Shown here: positions 26,866 through 35,376 of the stretch, in pieces
How the letters are laid out: each line of letters opens with the position of its first letter
Numbering within the stretch: position 1 is the first letter of the stretch
NCBI RefSeq assembly: GCF_000013005.1
Contig: NC_007722.1
Coordinates: 1,927,501 to 1,991,500, forward strand
From: Erythrobacter litoralis HTCC2594
Lineage (GTDB): Bacteria > Pseudomonadota > Alphaproteobacteria > Sphingomonadales > Sphingomonadaceae
Length of the DNA: 64,000 nucleotides
Direction: 5' to 3'
The notes under the pieces: generated by a model
The model's input: only the letters and a program-made list of their open reading frames with translations
Database searches by the model: none
Told to the model about the DNA's origin: nothing
Position numbers and translations under genes: made by a program

Positions 26866-27675
26866 TCAGTCGCCCGACGGATCGACGAAATTGCCCGCCC
26901 CGATATTGGCGTTCACCACGCCGCCGTCGATCGCCAGCGTTGTGCCGACCACATAATCGCCCGCTCGGCTGAGCAGGTAGATCGCACCGGCAGCCATGTC
27001 TTCGGTCACACCGACGCGGCCCGAGGGAATACCCTTCTTCACCATATCGGCATTGTCGCGCGCGGCGCGATTCATGGCGCTGGGGAAAGCGCCGGGACCA
27101 ATGCCGTTGACGATGATGTTGTCGCCCACCAGCTCGGCCGCCATCCGACGGGTGAGGTGGATGAGGCCCGCCTTCGACGCTTGGTAGGGATAGGTCGGCC
27201 ACGGGTTGGACTTCATGCCGTCGATACTGGCGATCATGAGGACCTTGGCCGGACGCTCCGGTGTTGCGGCTGCCTTGAGCAGCTTGTGCAGCTTCTGTGT
27301 CAGGAAAAACGGGGTCTTCACGTTGAGATCCATGGTGCGATCCCAGCCGGCCTCGCTGAACTCCTCGAACGGTTCGCCCCAGGCGGCACCGGCATTGTTG
27401 ACCAGCAGGTCGAGCTTGTCCTCGCGGCTCGAAATCTCGTCGGCAAGCTGCTGGATGCCTTCGATCTGCGACAGGTCGCCGGTCAGGCCGATCACCTTGT
27501 CGCCGAGCTCGGCAGCGGTTTCGTCGACCTGCTCCTTCTTGCGCGCCACGATATAAACGCGCTCGCAGCCCGCTTCGAGCAGACCTTCGACGATCATCTT
27601 GCCGATCCCGCGGCTGCCGCCGGTCACAAGCGCGACGCGGCCTTCGAGGCCGAACAATTCGTTGAGGTTCATCAT
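26866..27675 (-). CDS. SDR family oxidoreductase
   Basis: A 269-residue classical short-chain dehydrogenase. It has the cofactor motif TGGSRGIG, NNAGAAWG, the catalytic Ser in MIASIDGMKS and YPYQASKAG (YxxxK), then VNGIGPGAFPS and a C-terminal GTTLAIDGGV. It opens the CoA/lipid catabolic cluster and faces the same way as two acyl-CoA dehydrogenases, separated by a palindromic repeat. It probably reduces or oxidises a hydroxy- or keto-intermediate; the substrate is unknown. Confidence 0.92.
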   Translation of the reverse strand: MMNLNELFGLEGRVALVTGGSRGIGKMIVEGLLEAGCERVYIVARKKEQVDETAAELGDKVIGLTGDLSQIEGIQQLADEISSREDKLDLLVNNAGAAWGEPFEEFSEAGWDRTMDLNVKTPFFLTQKLHKLLKAAATPERPAKVLMIASIDGMKSNPWPTYPYQASKAGLIHLTRRMAAELVGDNIIVNGIGPGAFPSAMNRAARDNADMVKKGIPSGRVGVTEDMAAGAIYLLSRAGDYVVGTTLAIDGGVVNANIGAGNFVDPSGD

Positions 27676-27686
27676 GCTTCTTCTCC

Positions 27687-27770
27687 CGTCATCCCAGCGA
27701 AAGCTGGGATCTGGTCAATCCTGGTCGGACCAAGCCGACAGAGGCCCCAGCCTTCGCTGGGGCGACGCGC
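27687..27770. repeat. Palindromic repeat between SDR and acyl-CoA dehydrogenase genes
   Basis: CGTCATCCCAGCGAAAGCTGGGATC starts at 27687. AGCCTTCGCTGGGGCGACGCG ends near 27769. Left and right halves each form an AGC-loop hairpin. A close copy lies at 28930-29012. Confidence 0.9.
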
Positions 27771-27773
27771 TGG

Positions 27774-28913
27774 TCAATACCCCGACAACTCAGCCACGCG
27801 GTTGGCGTGGTAGTAGGCGTCACCGAGGAACTCCTGCAAGGCCCTGTCGCGCTTCATGTAGAGGCCGATATCGTATTCGTCTGTCATGCCGATGCCGCCA
27901 TGCATCTGCACGCCTTCGCGCACCGCGAGCCCGGCTGTCTTGGCGACCTTGGCCTTGGCGACAGAGGCCATCAGGCTGGCCCGCTCGCTGCCGCCATCGA
28001 GCAGCTGCTGCGCCTTGATCACGGCGGCGCGGGCGATCTCGACTTCGGAATAGAGGTGCGCGGCGCGATGCTGGAGCGCCTGGAACTCGCCGATATGCTT
28101 GCCGAACTGCTTGCGCTGCTTGAGGTAATCGACGGTCATGTCCATCGCCCCGCGCGCAACGCCGACACCTTCGGCGGCGCTGCCGACGCGGCCCGCATCG
28201 AGCATGGCGTTGAGGATCGAGCGGCCATTGTCGACCTCGCCGATCACCGCATCGCCATCGAGCTCGACCCCGTCGAAGCTGGTGTGCGTTGCGATCGAGC
28301 TGTCGACCAGGCGAACAGCGTCATGGCTCATATTGGCCGCATCCTTGGGCACGGCGAAGAGCGTGAGACCATCCTCGTCGCTGTCGCTGCCGGAAGTGCG
28401 CGCGGCGACCACCAGCATATCGGCGCTCGCGCCGTGGACCACGAAATCCTTCTTGCCCGTAAGCTTGAAGCCATTGCCTGAGCGCTCGGCCTTGCAGGCG
28501 ATTGTTTCGGGCCGGTGCTTGGCACCTTCGTCGATGGCGACGGCGAACACGCTCTTGCCTTCGATGAGGCCGGGTAGATAGCGGCCCTTCACATCGTCGC
28601 TGCCGTGATTGAGCGCCGTTGCGGCGAGTACCGACGAGGTCAGGAAAGGCGACGGGGTGAGATTGCGACCGATCTCCTCAAGCACGATCCCGGCTTCGAC
28701 ATGGCCCATGCCGAGCCCGCCATCGTCTTCGCCGACGAGGATGCCGGTGAAACCCATCTCGCCGAACTGCTCCCACAGCCCGTGGCCGAAGCCGTCCTTG
28801 CAATCGCGGTCGCGCCAGTGGCGGAGCTGTTTCGCGATCGCGCCTTCCTCGCCCATGAACTGGCTGGCGGTTTCAGCCAGCATGGCCTGATCGTCGTCGT
28901 GATAAAGTGGCAT
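27774..28913 (-). CDS. Acyl-CoA dehydrogenase
   Basis: A 379-residue FAD enzyme of the acyl-CoA dehydrogenase superfamily. Landmarks are the N-terminal alpha domain with GLGMGHVEAGIVLEEIGR, FKLTGKKDFVVHG in the beta domain, and the C-terminal signature QLLDG to VQMHGGIGMTDEY with RALQEFLGD. It oxidises an acyl-CoA to an enoyl-CoA and passes electrons to ETF. Gene pairing with the 29025-30203 gene suggests a heteromeric pair, as in several steroid- or terpenoid-degrading ACADs (inference). Confidence 0.93.
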   Translation of the reverse strand: MPLYHDDDQAMLAETASQFMGEEGAIAKQLRHWRDRDCKDGFGHGLWEQFGEMGFTGILVGEDDGGLGMGHVEAGIVLEEIGRNLTPSPFLTSSVLAATALNHGSDDVKGRYLPGLIEGKSVFAVAIDEGAKHRPETIACKAERSGNGFKLTGKKDFVVHGASADMLVVAARTSGSDSDEDGLTLFAVPKDAANMSHDAVRLVDSSIATHTSFDGVELDGDAVIGEVDNGRSILNAMLDAGRVGSAAEGVGVARGAMDMTVDYLKQRKQFGKHIGEFQALQHRAAHLYSEVEIARAAVIKAQQLLDGGSERASLMASVAKAKVAKTAGLAVREGVQMHGGIGMTDEYDIGLYMKRDRALQEFLGDAYYHANRVAELSGY

Positions 28914-28929
28914 TGTCCTGTCCCTATGT

Positions 28930-29012
28930 CGTCATCCCAGCGCAAGCTGGGATCTGGCCGTTACTAACCCGACCAAGCGGCACGAGACCCCAGCTTTCGC
29001 TGGGGTGACGCG
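28930..29012. repeat. Palindromic repeat between two acyl-CoA dehydrogenase genes
   Basis: GTCATCCCAGCGCAAGCTGGGATC at 28931-28954 and CCCCAGCTTTCGCTGGGGTGACGCG at 28988-29012. Same family and orientation as 27687-27770. Confidence 0.92.
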
Positions 29013-29024
29013 CTTGTTCTCGTC

Positions 29025-30203
29025 CTAGCCGCCCGGCAGCTCGAGAATCCGCTTCGAAATGACGTTGAGCATCACTTCGCTGGTGCCGCCCTCGATGCTG
29101 TTGGCCTTGGTGCGGAGCCAGTTGCGCGCAGGCTTGCCGCCGCTGGTCTCTTCGCTTTCCCATTCGAGCGCAGTCGAACCGCCCGCGCTCATGATCAGCT
29201 CGTGGCGACGCTTGTTGAGCTCGGTCCCGGCATATTTCATCATGTTGGGCTGTGCCGGGTGCGCTTTGCCAACCTTGATCTCGTCGAGGAATTTCTCGCC
29301 CATTGCGGCATAGGCCAAGGCATCCACGTCGAACATCGCCAGCTCTGCGCGCATGATCGGATCGAGCTCGCCGGCATTGCGGCTCATCGCGGCGCCGATG
29401 GTGGCCGTATTGCCGCCGTCGGCACCCGAGATCATTTCGCGCTCATGGCCAAGCAGGTACTTGGCGACGTCCCAGCCGCGGTTCACTTCGCCGACATAGG
29501 CCGGAACATCCTCTCCATAGCTCTTGGGCACCGAGACATCATCGAAGAACGTCTCGCAGAAGGGGCTCGAACCGCTGATCAGCAGGATCGGCTTGGTCGA
29601 AACGCCTTCGCTGGCCATGTCGAACAGCATGAAGGTGATGCCGCGATACTTGTCGTTCTTGTCCGTGCGAACGAGGCAGAAGATCCAGTCGGCCTTGTCG
29701 GCATAGGAGGTCCAGACCTTCTGGCCGTTGACGACCCAGTGATCGTCCTTGTCCTCGCCATAGGTCTGCAGACTGACGAGGTCGGAGCCGCTGCCCGGTT
29801 CGGAATAACCCTGGCACCAGCGGATTTCACCGCGTGCGATCTCGTTCAGGAAACGCTGCTTCTGACCTTCGGTGCCGAAATGCAGCAGCGCCGGGCCGAG
29901 CATCCAGATGCCGAAGCTGGAAAGCGGCGGGCGTGCGCCGATGGCAGCCATTTCCTCGCGCAGCACCTTGGCCTCTGCGGGCGATAGCCCTGCCCCGCCA
30001 TACTCCTTGGGCCAGGCGGGGACAGTGTAGCCCTTGTCGCGGCAGGCCTCGAACCAGGCTTTCTGCGCATCGTTCTTGAAGGTGGCGTTGCGGCCGCCCC
30101 AATAGACATCGGCATCGTCGCGAACAGGCTCGCGCATCTCGGCGGGGCAATTGGCTTCCAGCCAGGCGCGGGTCTCGCTGCGGAAGCTCTCTAGATCGGA
30201 CAT
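29025..30203 (-). CDS. Acyl-CoA dehydrogenase
   Basis: A 392-residue acyl-CoA dehydrogenase. Visible motifs are RWCQGYSEPGSGSDLVSL (FAD/substrate region of the middle domain), WVVNGQKVWTSYADKADW, and the C-terminal tail ANSIEGGTSEVMLNVISKRIL, in which the E-G-T-S region sits by the FAD. It is the upstream member of the minus-strand pair. A GAGAGGAG ribosome binding site precedes ATG 30203. A palindromic CTAACGTTAG site lies about 34 bp upstream. Confidence 0.94.
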   Translation of the reverse strand: MSDLESFRSETRAWLEANCPAEMREPVRDDADVYWGGRNATFKNDAQKAWFEACRDKGYTVPAWPKEYGGAGLSPAEAKVLREEMAAIGARPPLSSFGIWMLGPALLHFGTEGQKQRFLNEIARGEIRWCQGYSEPGSGSDLVSLQTYGEDKDDHWVVNGQKVWTSYADKADWIFCLVRTDKNDKYRGITFMLFDMASEGVSTKPILLISGSSPFCETFFDDVSVPKSYGEDVPAYVGEVNRGWDVAKYLLGHEREMISGADGGNTATIGAAMSRNAGELDPIMRAELAMFDVDALAYAAMGEKFLDEIKVGKAHPAQPNMMKYAGTELNKRRHELIMSAGGSTALEWESEETSGGKPARNWLRTKANSIEGGTSEVMLNVISKRILELPGG

Positions 30204-30230
30204 GTTCCGACTCCTCTCATAGTCTCGAAC

Positions 30231-30248
30231 TTGACGCTAACGTTAGGG
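30231..30248. promoter_or_regulatory. Candidate operator between divergent catabolic genes
   Basis: TTGACGCTAACGTTAGGG contains the exact palindrome CTAACGTTAG (30237-30246). It lies in the 170-bp gap between the acyl-CoA dehydrogenase (minus) and SDR (plus) starts. It resembles motifs bound by regulators of acyl-CoA degradation in proteobacteria, but no regulator gene is in the window. Confidence 0.4.
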
Positions 30249-30373
30249 GGATTCTGCGTTCCCCTGCAAGGCCGACGTTGTTCCGTAGCCATGCCGTAGC
30301 GTCATGCGACTTGGCATTGACGGGTAGCAGCATCGGCCTAAGCTAGTTGCAAAATGAAATGGGAGAGGTGGAG

Positions 30374-31228
30374 ATGCGATTCTCCGGGAAAACCGTGGTC
30401 ATCACGGGTGCGGCATCGGGTATCGGACTGGAAAGCGTGCGGCTGTTCGCCCGCGAAGGTGCCGCGGTATATGCGTCCGACATCGACGACGAAGGCGGCA
30501 AGGCGCTCGAAAACCTGGAAGATGGCGACATTCGCTACCAGCATTGCGACGTCTGCGAACCGGTACAGATCAAGGCGTTGATGGACCGCGCCGCGCAAGA
30601 GACCAGCGGGATCGACGTGCTCTTCAACAATGCCGGTGCCGGCGGAGCGCGCGGCCAGATCCACGAGCTTGAGCCGGAGGACTGGGACCGCACGATGGAC
30701 CTGCTGCTGCGCTCGGTCGCGATGGGCATCCGCTATGCCGTACCGCATATGAAAGACCGGCCGGGCGCTGCGATCGTCAACGTCTCCAGCGTTGCCGCCG
30801 TCGGCCCCGGCTATTCGCCGACCGCCTATGCCGTCGCCAAGGCGGGAGTGCTGCACCTGACAAAGGTGACGGCGGCCGACCTGGCGCAATTCGGCATCCG
30901 CGTGAACGCGATCCAGCCGGGCTTCATCAATACCAATATCTTCACCTCCTCGCTGGAAATACCCGACGAGCAGAAGGACATGGCCAAGAGCGTGATCGCT
31001 CAGATGAGCTCGAACGCGCAGCCGGTGAAGCGCGGCGGGCAGCCTGCGGATATCGCCGAGGCGTGCGCCTATCTCGCCAGCGAAGCGGCGGGGTTTGTTA
31101 CCGGTACCTCGCTGATCGTCGATGGCGGCATTACCATAGGCCCGCGCCAAAGCTGGGACCCGGAAGAAGCCAGCATGTTCGAAGCGCTGGAGCAGATGGA
31201 AGAGGCGGCAAAACAGGCCAGCGGCTAG
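30374..31228 (+). CDS. SDR family oxidoreductase
   Basis: A 284-residue classical SDR. It has TGAASGIGLES, the acidic cofactor-selecting SDIDD (suggests NAD), NNAGAGG, the catalytic Ser in NVSSVAAVG and the YAVAKAG YxxxK, then a GTSLIVDGGITIGP C-terminal block and an extra acidic tail. ATG 30374 follows GGGAGAGG; ATG 30359 is an alternative. It is divergent from the acyl-CoA dehydrogenase pair and leads into the transporter gene 15 bp downstream. Confidence 0.92.
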   Translation: MRFSGKTVVITGAASGIGLESVRLFAREGAAVYASDIDDEGGKALENLEDGDIRYQHCDVCEPVQIKALMDRAAQETSGIDVLFNNAGAGGARGQIHELEPEDWDRTMDLLLRSVAMGIRYAVPHMKDRPGAAIVNVSSVAAVGPGYSPTAYAVAKAGVLHLTKVTAADLAQFGIRVNAIQPGFINTNIFTSSLEIPDEQKDMAKSVIAQMSSNAQPVKRGGQPADIAEACAYLASEAAGFVTGTSLIVDGGITIGPRQSWDPEEASMFEALEQMEEAAKQASG

Positions 31229-31243
31229 AGGGACGAAACCCAC

Positions 31244-32716
31244 ATGGGATATATCAAGGGCCCCCTCCCCCAGCGGATCAAACTGATCAACGGCTCGGGC
31301 GCCGTAGCCTTCGGCGTGAAAGACCTGGGCTTCAGCTTCTTCCTGCTGCCCTATTACAATCTCGTCTTAGGCGTGGAGGCATGGCTGGTCGGCGCGGCAC
31401 TGGCGACGGCGCTCATCATCGATGCCTTCGTCGATCCGCTGATCGGCCACCTGTCGGATCGGACCTACACGAAATGGGGTCGCCGCCTCCCGTGGCTCTA
31501 CATCGCCCCGATACCGCTCGCCTTCATGTGGACGCTGCTATGGTCGCCGCCCTTTACAGGCGTGCCGAGCTTCGGGGAAATCGTCGCGCTGGCGGTCGGC
31601 GTGCGGCTGTTGCTGTCGGCCTGCGAAGTGCCCTCCGTCAGCCTCGTGCCCGAACTGACCGACGATTACGACGAACGCACCACGCTGTTCCGATATCGCT
31701 TCCTGTCAGGCTGGCTCGGCGGGATGCTGATGATGGTGCTAGCCTTCACGATCTTCCTGCCGACACCGGAAGCGCAGCTTGAGGCGGGCGGCTACGCCGC
31801 CATGGGCATGTTCGGTGCCGGGCTGATGGCGATCTCCGTAATCGGATCGGCCGCAGGCCAGCATTCGATCGTCGCCCGCAGGCCGCCGCACAAGCCTACG
31901 TCCTTCTCGATCAGCGGCGCGTTCGGAGAGATCGGCGATGCGTTCAAGGAAAAGGCCTTCCTGATCTTTGCCGCCGGTGGCCTTGCGGCCTATGTCGGGC
32001 AGGGGATGAACTTCTCGATCACACAATACGTCAACAATTACGTCTGGAAGTTCGACGACCTCGCCTTCCAGCTCTATCCCGGCGTGCTGGCGATCTCGGT
32101 CTTCGCGATGTTCGCCATCGTCGGCCCCTTGCACCGGCGCTTCGGCAAGCCCGCGTCGGCGGCAGGCGGCGCGATCGTCGCCATGATCTTCTATTTCGTG
32201 CCCTACGCCCTGCTGCTGTTGGGCGTTTGGCCAGAGACCGGCACGGCCGTTTCGACCTATTCGATGCTGACCATGCTGGTCGTCTCGAACACCGCCTCGG
32301 TCGTCGCCGTCATTTCGGCCACCTCGATGGTCGCCGAGATCGTCGAAGCCTATGAAGAGCGCACCGGCAAACGCGCGGAGGGCACCTTCTATTCCGGCAA
32401 CTGGCTGGTTCAGAAATGCGCCACAGGGGTCGGCATCCTGTCGACCAGCCTGATTGTGCAGACCCTCGGGATCGAACAGGGCACGCCGCAGGACGCCGTA
32501 TCGCAGGGCGTGGTGACGGAGTTGTCGCTGATTTATTTGATCGTCGGGACGCTGCTCGCGCTGGTCGCGGCCTTTTGGCTCGCGCGCTTTCCCATCACCC
32601 GCGAGCAGCACGAGGCGCGGCTGGCCATGCGTGCCGCCTCTGGCGACGGCAGGCATGACGACCCGATTGAGGAGGCGGTGCGGGCCGATCCCGACGGTCA
32701 CTCGATCACGCCCTAG
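31244..32716 (+). CDS. MFS transporter of the GPH (MelB-like) cation symporter family
   Basis: A 490-residue, 12-helix transporter. The family signature between helices 2 and 3 reads DAFVDPLIGHLSDRTYTKWG followed by RRLPW, with the Asp residues that bind the coupling cation in MelB. Despite the sugar-transporter name, GPH members in sphingomonads often sit in lipid or steroid catabolic clusters, as here between an SDR and an acyl-CoA dehydrogenase. The cargo is therefore uncertain. Confidence 0.9.
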   Translation: MGYIKGPLPQRIKLINGSGAVAFGVKDLGFSFFLLPYYNLVLGVEAWLVGAALATALIIDAFVDPLIGHLSDRTYTKWGRRLPWLYIAPIPLAFMWTLLWSPPFTGVPSFGEIVALAVGVRLLLSACEVPSVSLVPELTDDYDERTTLFRYRFLSGWLGGMLMMVLAFTIFLPTPEAQLEAGGYAAMGMFGAGLMAISVIGSAAGQHSIVARRPPHKPTSFSISGAFGEIGDAFKEKAFLIFAAGGLAAYVGQGMNFSITQYVNNYVWKFDDLAFQLYPGVLAISVFAMFAIVGPLHRRFGKPASAAGGAIVAMIFYFVPYALLLLGVWPETGTAVSTYSMLTMLVVSNTASVVAVISATSMVAEIVEAYEERTGKRAEGTFYSGNWLVQKCATGVGILSTSLIVQTLGIEQGTPQDAVSQGVVTELSLIYLIVGTLLALVAAFWLARFPITREQHEARLAMRAASGDGRHDDPIEEAVRADPDGHSITP

Positions 32717-32811
32717 GAGCTCGCTTGGAGAATCACCCTTGGCGCAAGCAGGGCGCTCTGCCACGGTTGCGCCAACAGAATCGCAGAACACGATAGAGAG
32801 AGGATACCCCC

Positions 32812-34164
32812 ATGAATTTCGAACCGACAGAACGGCAGCAATATTGGCGCGACCGGGTCAAGACCTTCATCGAGAATGAAATCCGCCCCGCGGTCCCGAC
32901 CTACAAGGAACAGGACGCCGAAGGCGATCGCTGGAAAGTGATCCAGGTGGTCGAAGACCTCAAGGCGAAGGCCAAGGATCAGGGCATCTGGAACCTGTTC
33001 ATGCCGCCGCGCAACGAAGGCCATCACCATGTCGAGGAGAGCTTCGAGTTCGAAGGGCCGGGCCTGACCAATCTCGAATATGCGCTCTGCGCCGAGGAAA
33101 TGGGCCGCGTCGGCTTCGCTTCGGAAGCTTTCAACTGCTCGGCGCCCGATACCGGCAATATGGAGGTCTTCCACCGCTACGGTACGCTGGAACAGAAGGA
33201 GCAGTGGCTGCGTCCGCTGATGAACGGCGAAATCCGCTCCGCCTTCCTGATGACCGAGCCGTACACCGCTTCCTCCGACGCGACGAATATCGAGACGCGG
33301 ATGGAGCGCGATGGCGACCATTACGTCATCAACGGTCGCAAGTGGTGGTCTTCGGGTCTGGGCGATCCGCGCTGCAAGGTGGCGATCGTGATGGGCAAGA
33401 CCAATGTCGAGGCGCAGCGCCACGCGCAGCAATCGCAGGTTATCGTCCCCATCGACTCTCCCGGTGTGAACATCATCCGCCACCTTCCGGTGTTCGGCTA
33501 CGACGATGCCCCGCACGGCCACATGGAAGTCGAGCTGAAAGACGTTCGCGTACCGGTTGAGAACGTCATCCTTGGCGAAGGCCGCGGCTTCGAAATCGCA
33601 CAGGGCCGCCTGGGCCCGGGCCGCATCCATCACTGCATGCGCACCATCGGCGTGGCCGAGGAAGCGCTGGAGAAGATGTGCAAGCGGCTGCAGGAGCGCG
33701 AGGCGTTCGGCAAGCCGATCTACAAGCATTCGGTCTGGGAAGAGCGCATCGCCCGCGCCCGGATCGACATCGACATGACTCGCCTGCTCTGTCTCAAGGC
33801 TGCCGACATGATGGACAAGGTCGGCAACAAGTCGGCCAAGCAGGAAATCGCCATGATCAAGGTGCAGGCGCCCAACATGGCGCTGCGGATCATCGACGAT
33901 GCGATTCAGGCCCATGGCGGCGGCGGTGTGAGCGAGGATTACGGTCTTGCCAGCGCCTATGCCCACCAGCGCACGCTGCGGCTGGCCGACGGTCCGGACG
34001 AAGTTCACGCCCGCTCGATCGCGCGCATGGAGATCGGCAAGCACCAGCCCAACGAAGGCCCGACTGCCAATGCTTTGCGCGGCAGCAACGCGCACTACGC
34101 CAGCGCCGGAAGCGCAGCTGCCAGCGCGGGCATGAGCTCGGGAGACGTAGGCGTTTCGCGCTAG
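32812..34164 (+). CDS. Acyl-CoA dehydrogenase, ACAD10/11-like
   Basis: A 450-residue acyl-CoA dehydrogenase. It has [53 protein letters not shown] and [21 protein letters not shown], which are typical of the ACAD10/ACAD11 branch. Human ACAD10/11 fuse such a domain to an APH-like kinase. Here the kinase is a separate gene at 35376. A C-terminal alanine/serine-rich tail of about 35 residues is not conserved. It precedes a palindromic repeat and the alcohol dehydrogenase gene. Confidence 0.92.
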   Translation: MNFEPTERQQYWRDRVKTFIENEIRPAVPTYKEQDAEGDRWKVIQVVEDLKAKAKDQGIWNLFMPPRNEGHHHVEESFEFEGPGLTNLEYALCAEEMGRVGFASEAFNCSAPDTGNMEVFHRYGTLEQKEQWLRPLMNGEIRSAFLMTEPYTASSDATNIETRMERDGDHYVINGRKWWSSGLGDPRCKVAIVMGKTNVEAQRHAQQSQVIVPIDSPGVNIIRHLPVFGYDDAPHGHMEVELKDVRVPVENVILGEGRGFEIAQGRLGPGRIHHCMRTIGVAEEALEKMCKRLQEREAFGKPIYKHSVWEERIARARIDIDMTRLLCLKAADMMDKVGNKSAKQEIAMIKVQAPNMALRIIDDAIQAHGGGGVSEDYGLASAYAHQRTLRLADGPDEVHARSIARMEIGKHQPNEGPTANALRGSNAHYASAGSAAASAGMSSGDVGVSR

Positions 34165-34184
34165 AAACAGTGCACCAGACATAG

Positions 34185-34276
34185 CCGTTCGTGCTGAGCC
34201 TGTCGAAGCACTGCTCTTCTCTGTGAGCGCGGCGCCAGAATTAAGGACGGCCCTTGGACAAGCTCAGGGCGAACGG
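34185..34276. repeat. Palindromic repeat reaching into the ribosome binding site of the next gene
   Basis: CCGTTCGTGCTGAGCCTG (34185-34202) then TCGAAGCA, and CCTTGGACAAGCTCAGGG (34252-34269) then CGAACGG, are inverted arms of the hisF repeat family. The right arm merges with the GGAG at 34275-34278 before the alcohol dehydrogenase ATG. Confidence 0.9.
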
Positions 34277-34287
34277 AGTTATTGCGT

Positions 34288-35376
34288 ATGGCCAAGGCCG
34301 CAATTTTAGAGAAACCCGGCGAAGGGCTGGTCATCGGCGATGTCGAAATTGCCGATCCGGCACCGCATGAGGTCCTGATCGACACCAAGGCGTGCGGGCT
34401 GTGTCATTCGGACCTGCACTTCATCGACGGGGCTTATCCGCACCCGCTGCCCGCCATCCCGGGGCACGAGGCGGCTGGTGTGGTGCGCGCGGTCGGCAGC
34501 GAAGTGAAGACGGTGCGGCCGGGCGACCATGTGGTGTCCTGCCTCAGCGCCTTCTGCGGCCATTGCGAGTTTTGCGTCACCGGCCGGATGGCGCTGTGCA
34601 TGGGCGCGGACACGCGCCGTGGACCGGACGGCCCGCCCCGCATCACCCGGGCCGATGGCTCTCCCATCAACCAGATGCTGAACCTGTCGGCATTCTCCGA
34701 GCAGATGCTGATCCACGAACACGCCTGCGTCGCTATCGACAAGGACATGCCGCTGGACCGCGCTGCCGTGATCGGCTGCGCCGTCACGACTGGTGCCGGC
34801 ACGATCTTCAACGCCGCCAATGTCACGCCGGGCGAGACAGTGCTGGTGGTCGGCTGCGGCGGTGTCGGTCTCGCAGCCATCAATGCCGCCAAGATTGCCG
34901 GGGCTGGCAAGGTCATCGCAGCCGATCCGCTCGAGGAAAAGCGCGAACTCGCGAAAGTTCTCGGCGCGACCCACACGGTCAACGCCCTCGACGAGGACGC
35001 AGCGCAGCAGATCCTGACGATTTCGGCCGGGGGCGTGCATTATGGGATCGAGGCGGTGGGCCGCCAGGCCTCCGCCGACCTCGCGGTCGCTTCGCTGCGG
35101 CGCGGCGGGACGGCGATCATCCTCGGCATGATGCCGCTCGACTGCAAGGTCGGCCTCGGCGCGATGGACCTGCTGTCGGGCAAGAAGCTGCAAGGCGCGA
35201 TCATGGGCGAGAACCACTTTCCCGTCGATCTCCCGCGACTGGTCGACTTCTACATGCGCGGTTTGCTCGATCTCGACACGATCATCGCCGAACGCATCTC
35301 GCTCGACGAGATCAATGCCGGGTTCGACAAGATGCGAGAGGGTCATTCCGCTCGCAGCGTAGTGGTGTTCGACTGA
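34288..35376 (+). CDS. Zinc-dependent alcohol dehydrogenase (MDR, class III-like)
   Basis: A 362-residue medium-chain dehydrogenase. The catalytic zinc ligands are in KACGLCHSDLHF and GHEAAGVV. The structural zinc loop is CGHCEFCVTGRMALC, with four Cys. The NAD fold is GCGGVGLAAINAAKIAGA, with the acidic residue in IAADPLEEK. The pattern matches class III/formaldehyde- or aryl/aliphatic alcohol dehydrogenases of catabolic clusters. ATG 34288 has GGAG 9 nt upstream, contributed by the repeat edge. The stop overlaps the kinase start (TGATG). Confidence 0.93.
   Translation: MAKAAILEKPGEGLVIGDVEIADPAPHEVLIDTKACGLCHSDLHFIDGAYPHPLPAIPGHEAAGVVRAVGSEVKTVRPGDHVVSCLSAFCGHCEFCVTGRMALCMGADTRRGPDGPPRITRADGSPINQMLNLSAFSEQMLIHEHACVAIDKDMPLDRAAVIGCAVTTGAGTIFNAANVTPGETVLVVGCGGVGLAAINAAKIAGAGKVIAADPLEEKRELAKVLGATHTVNALDEDAAQQILTISAGGVHYGIEAVGRQASADLAVASLRRGGTAIILGMMPLDCKVGLGAMDLLSGKKLQGAIMGENHFPVDLPRLVDFYMRGLLDLDTIIAERISLDEINAGFDKMREGHSARSVVVFD

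Noticed and set aside
34392..35375. N-terminal extension of the kinase frame back over the alcohol dehydrogenase
   Set aside because: Out-of-frame read of the dehydrogenase gene, low-complexity; the kinase starts at 35376.
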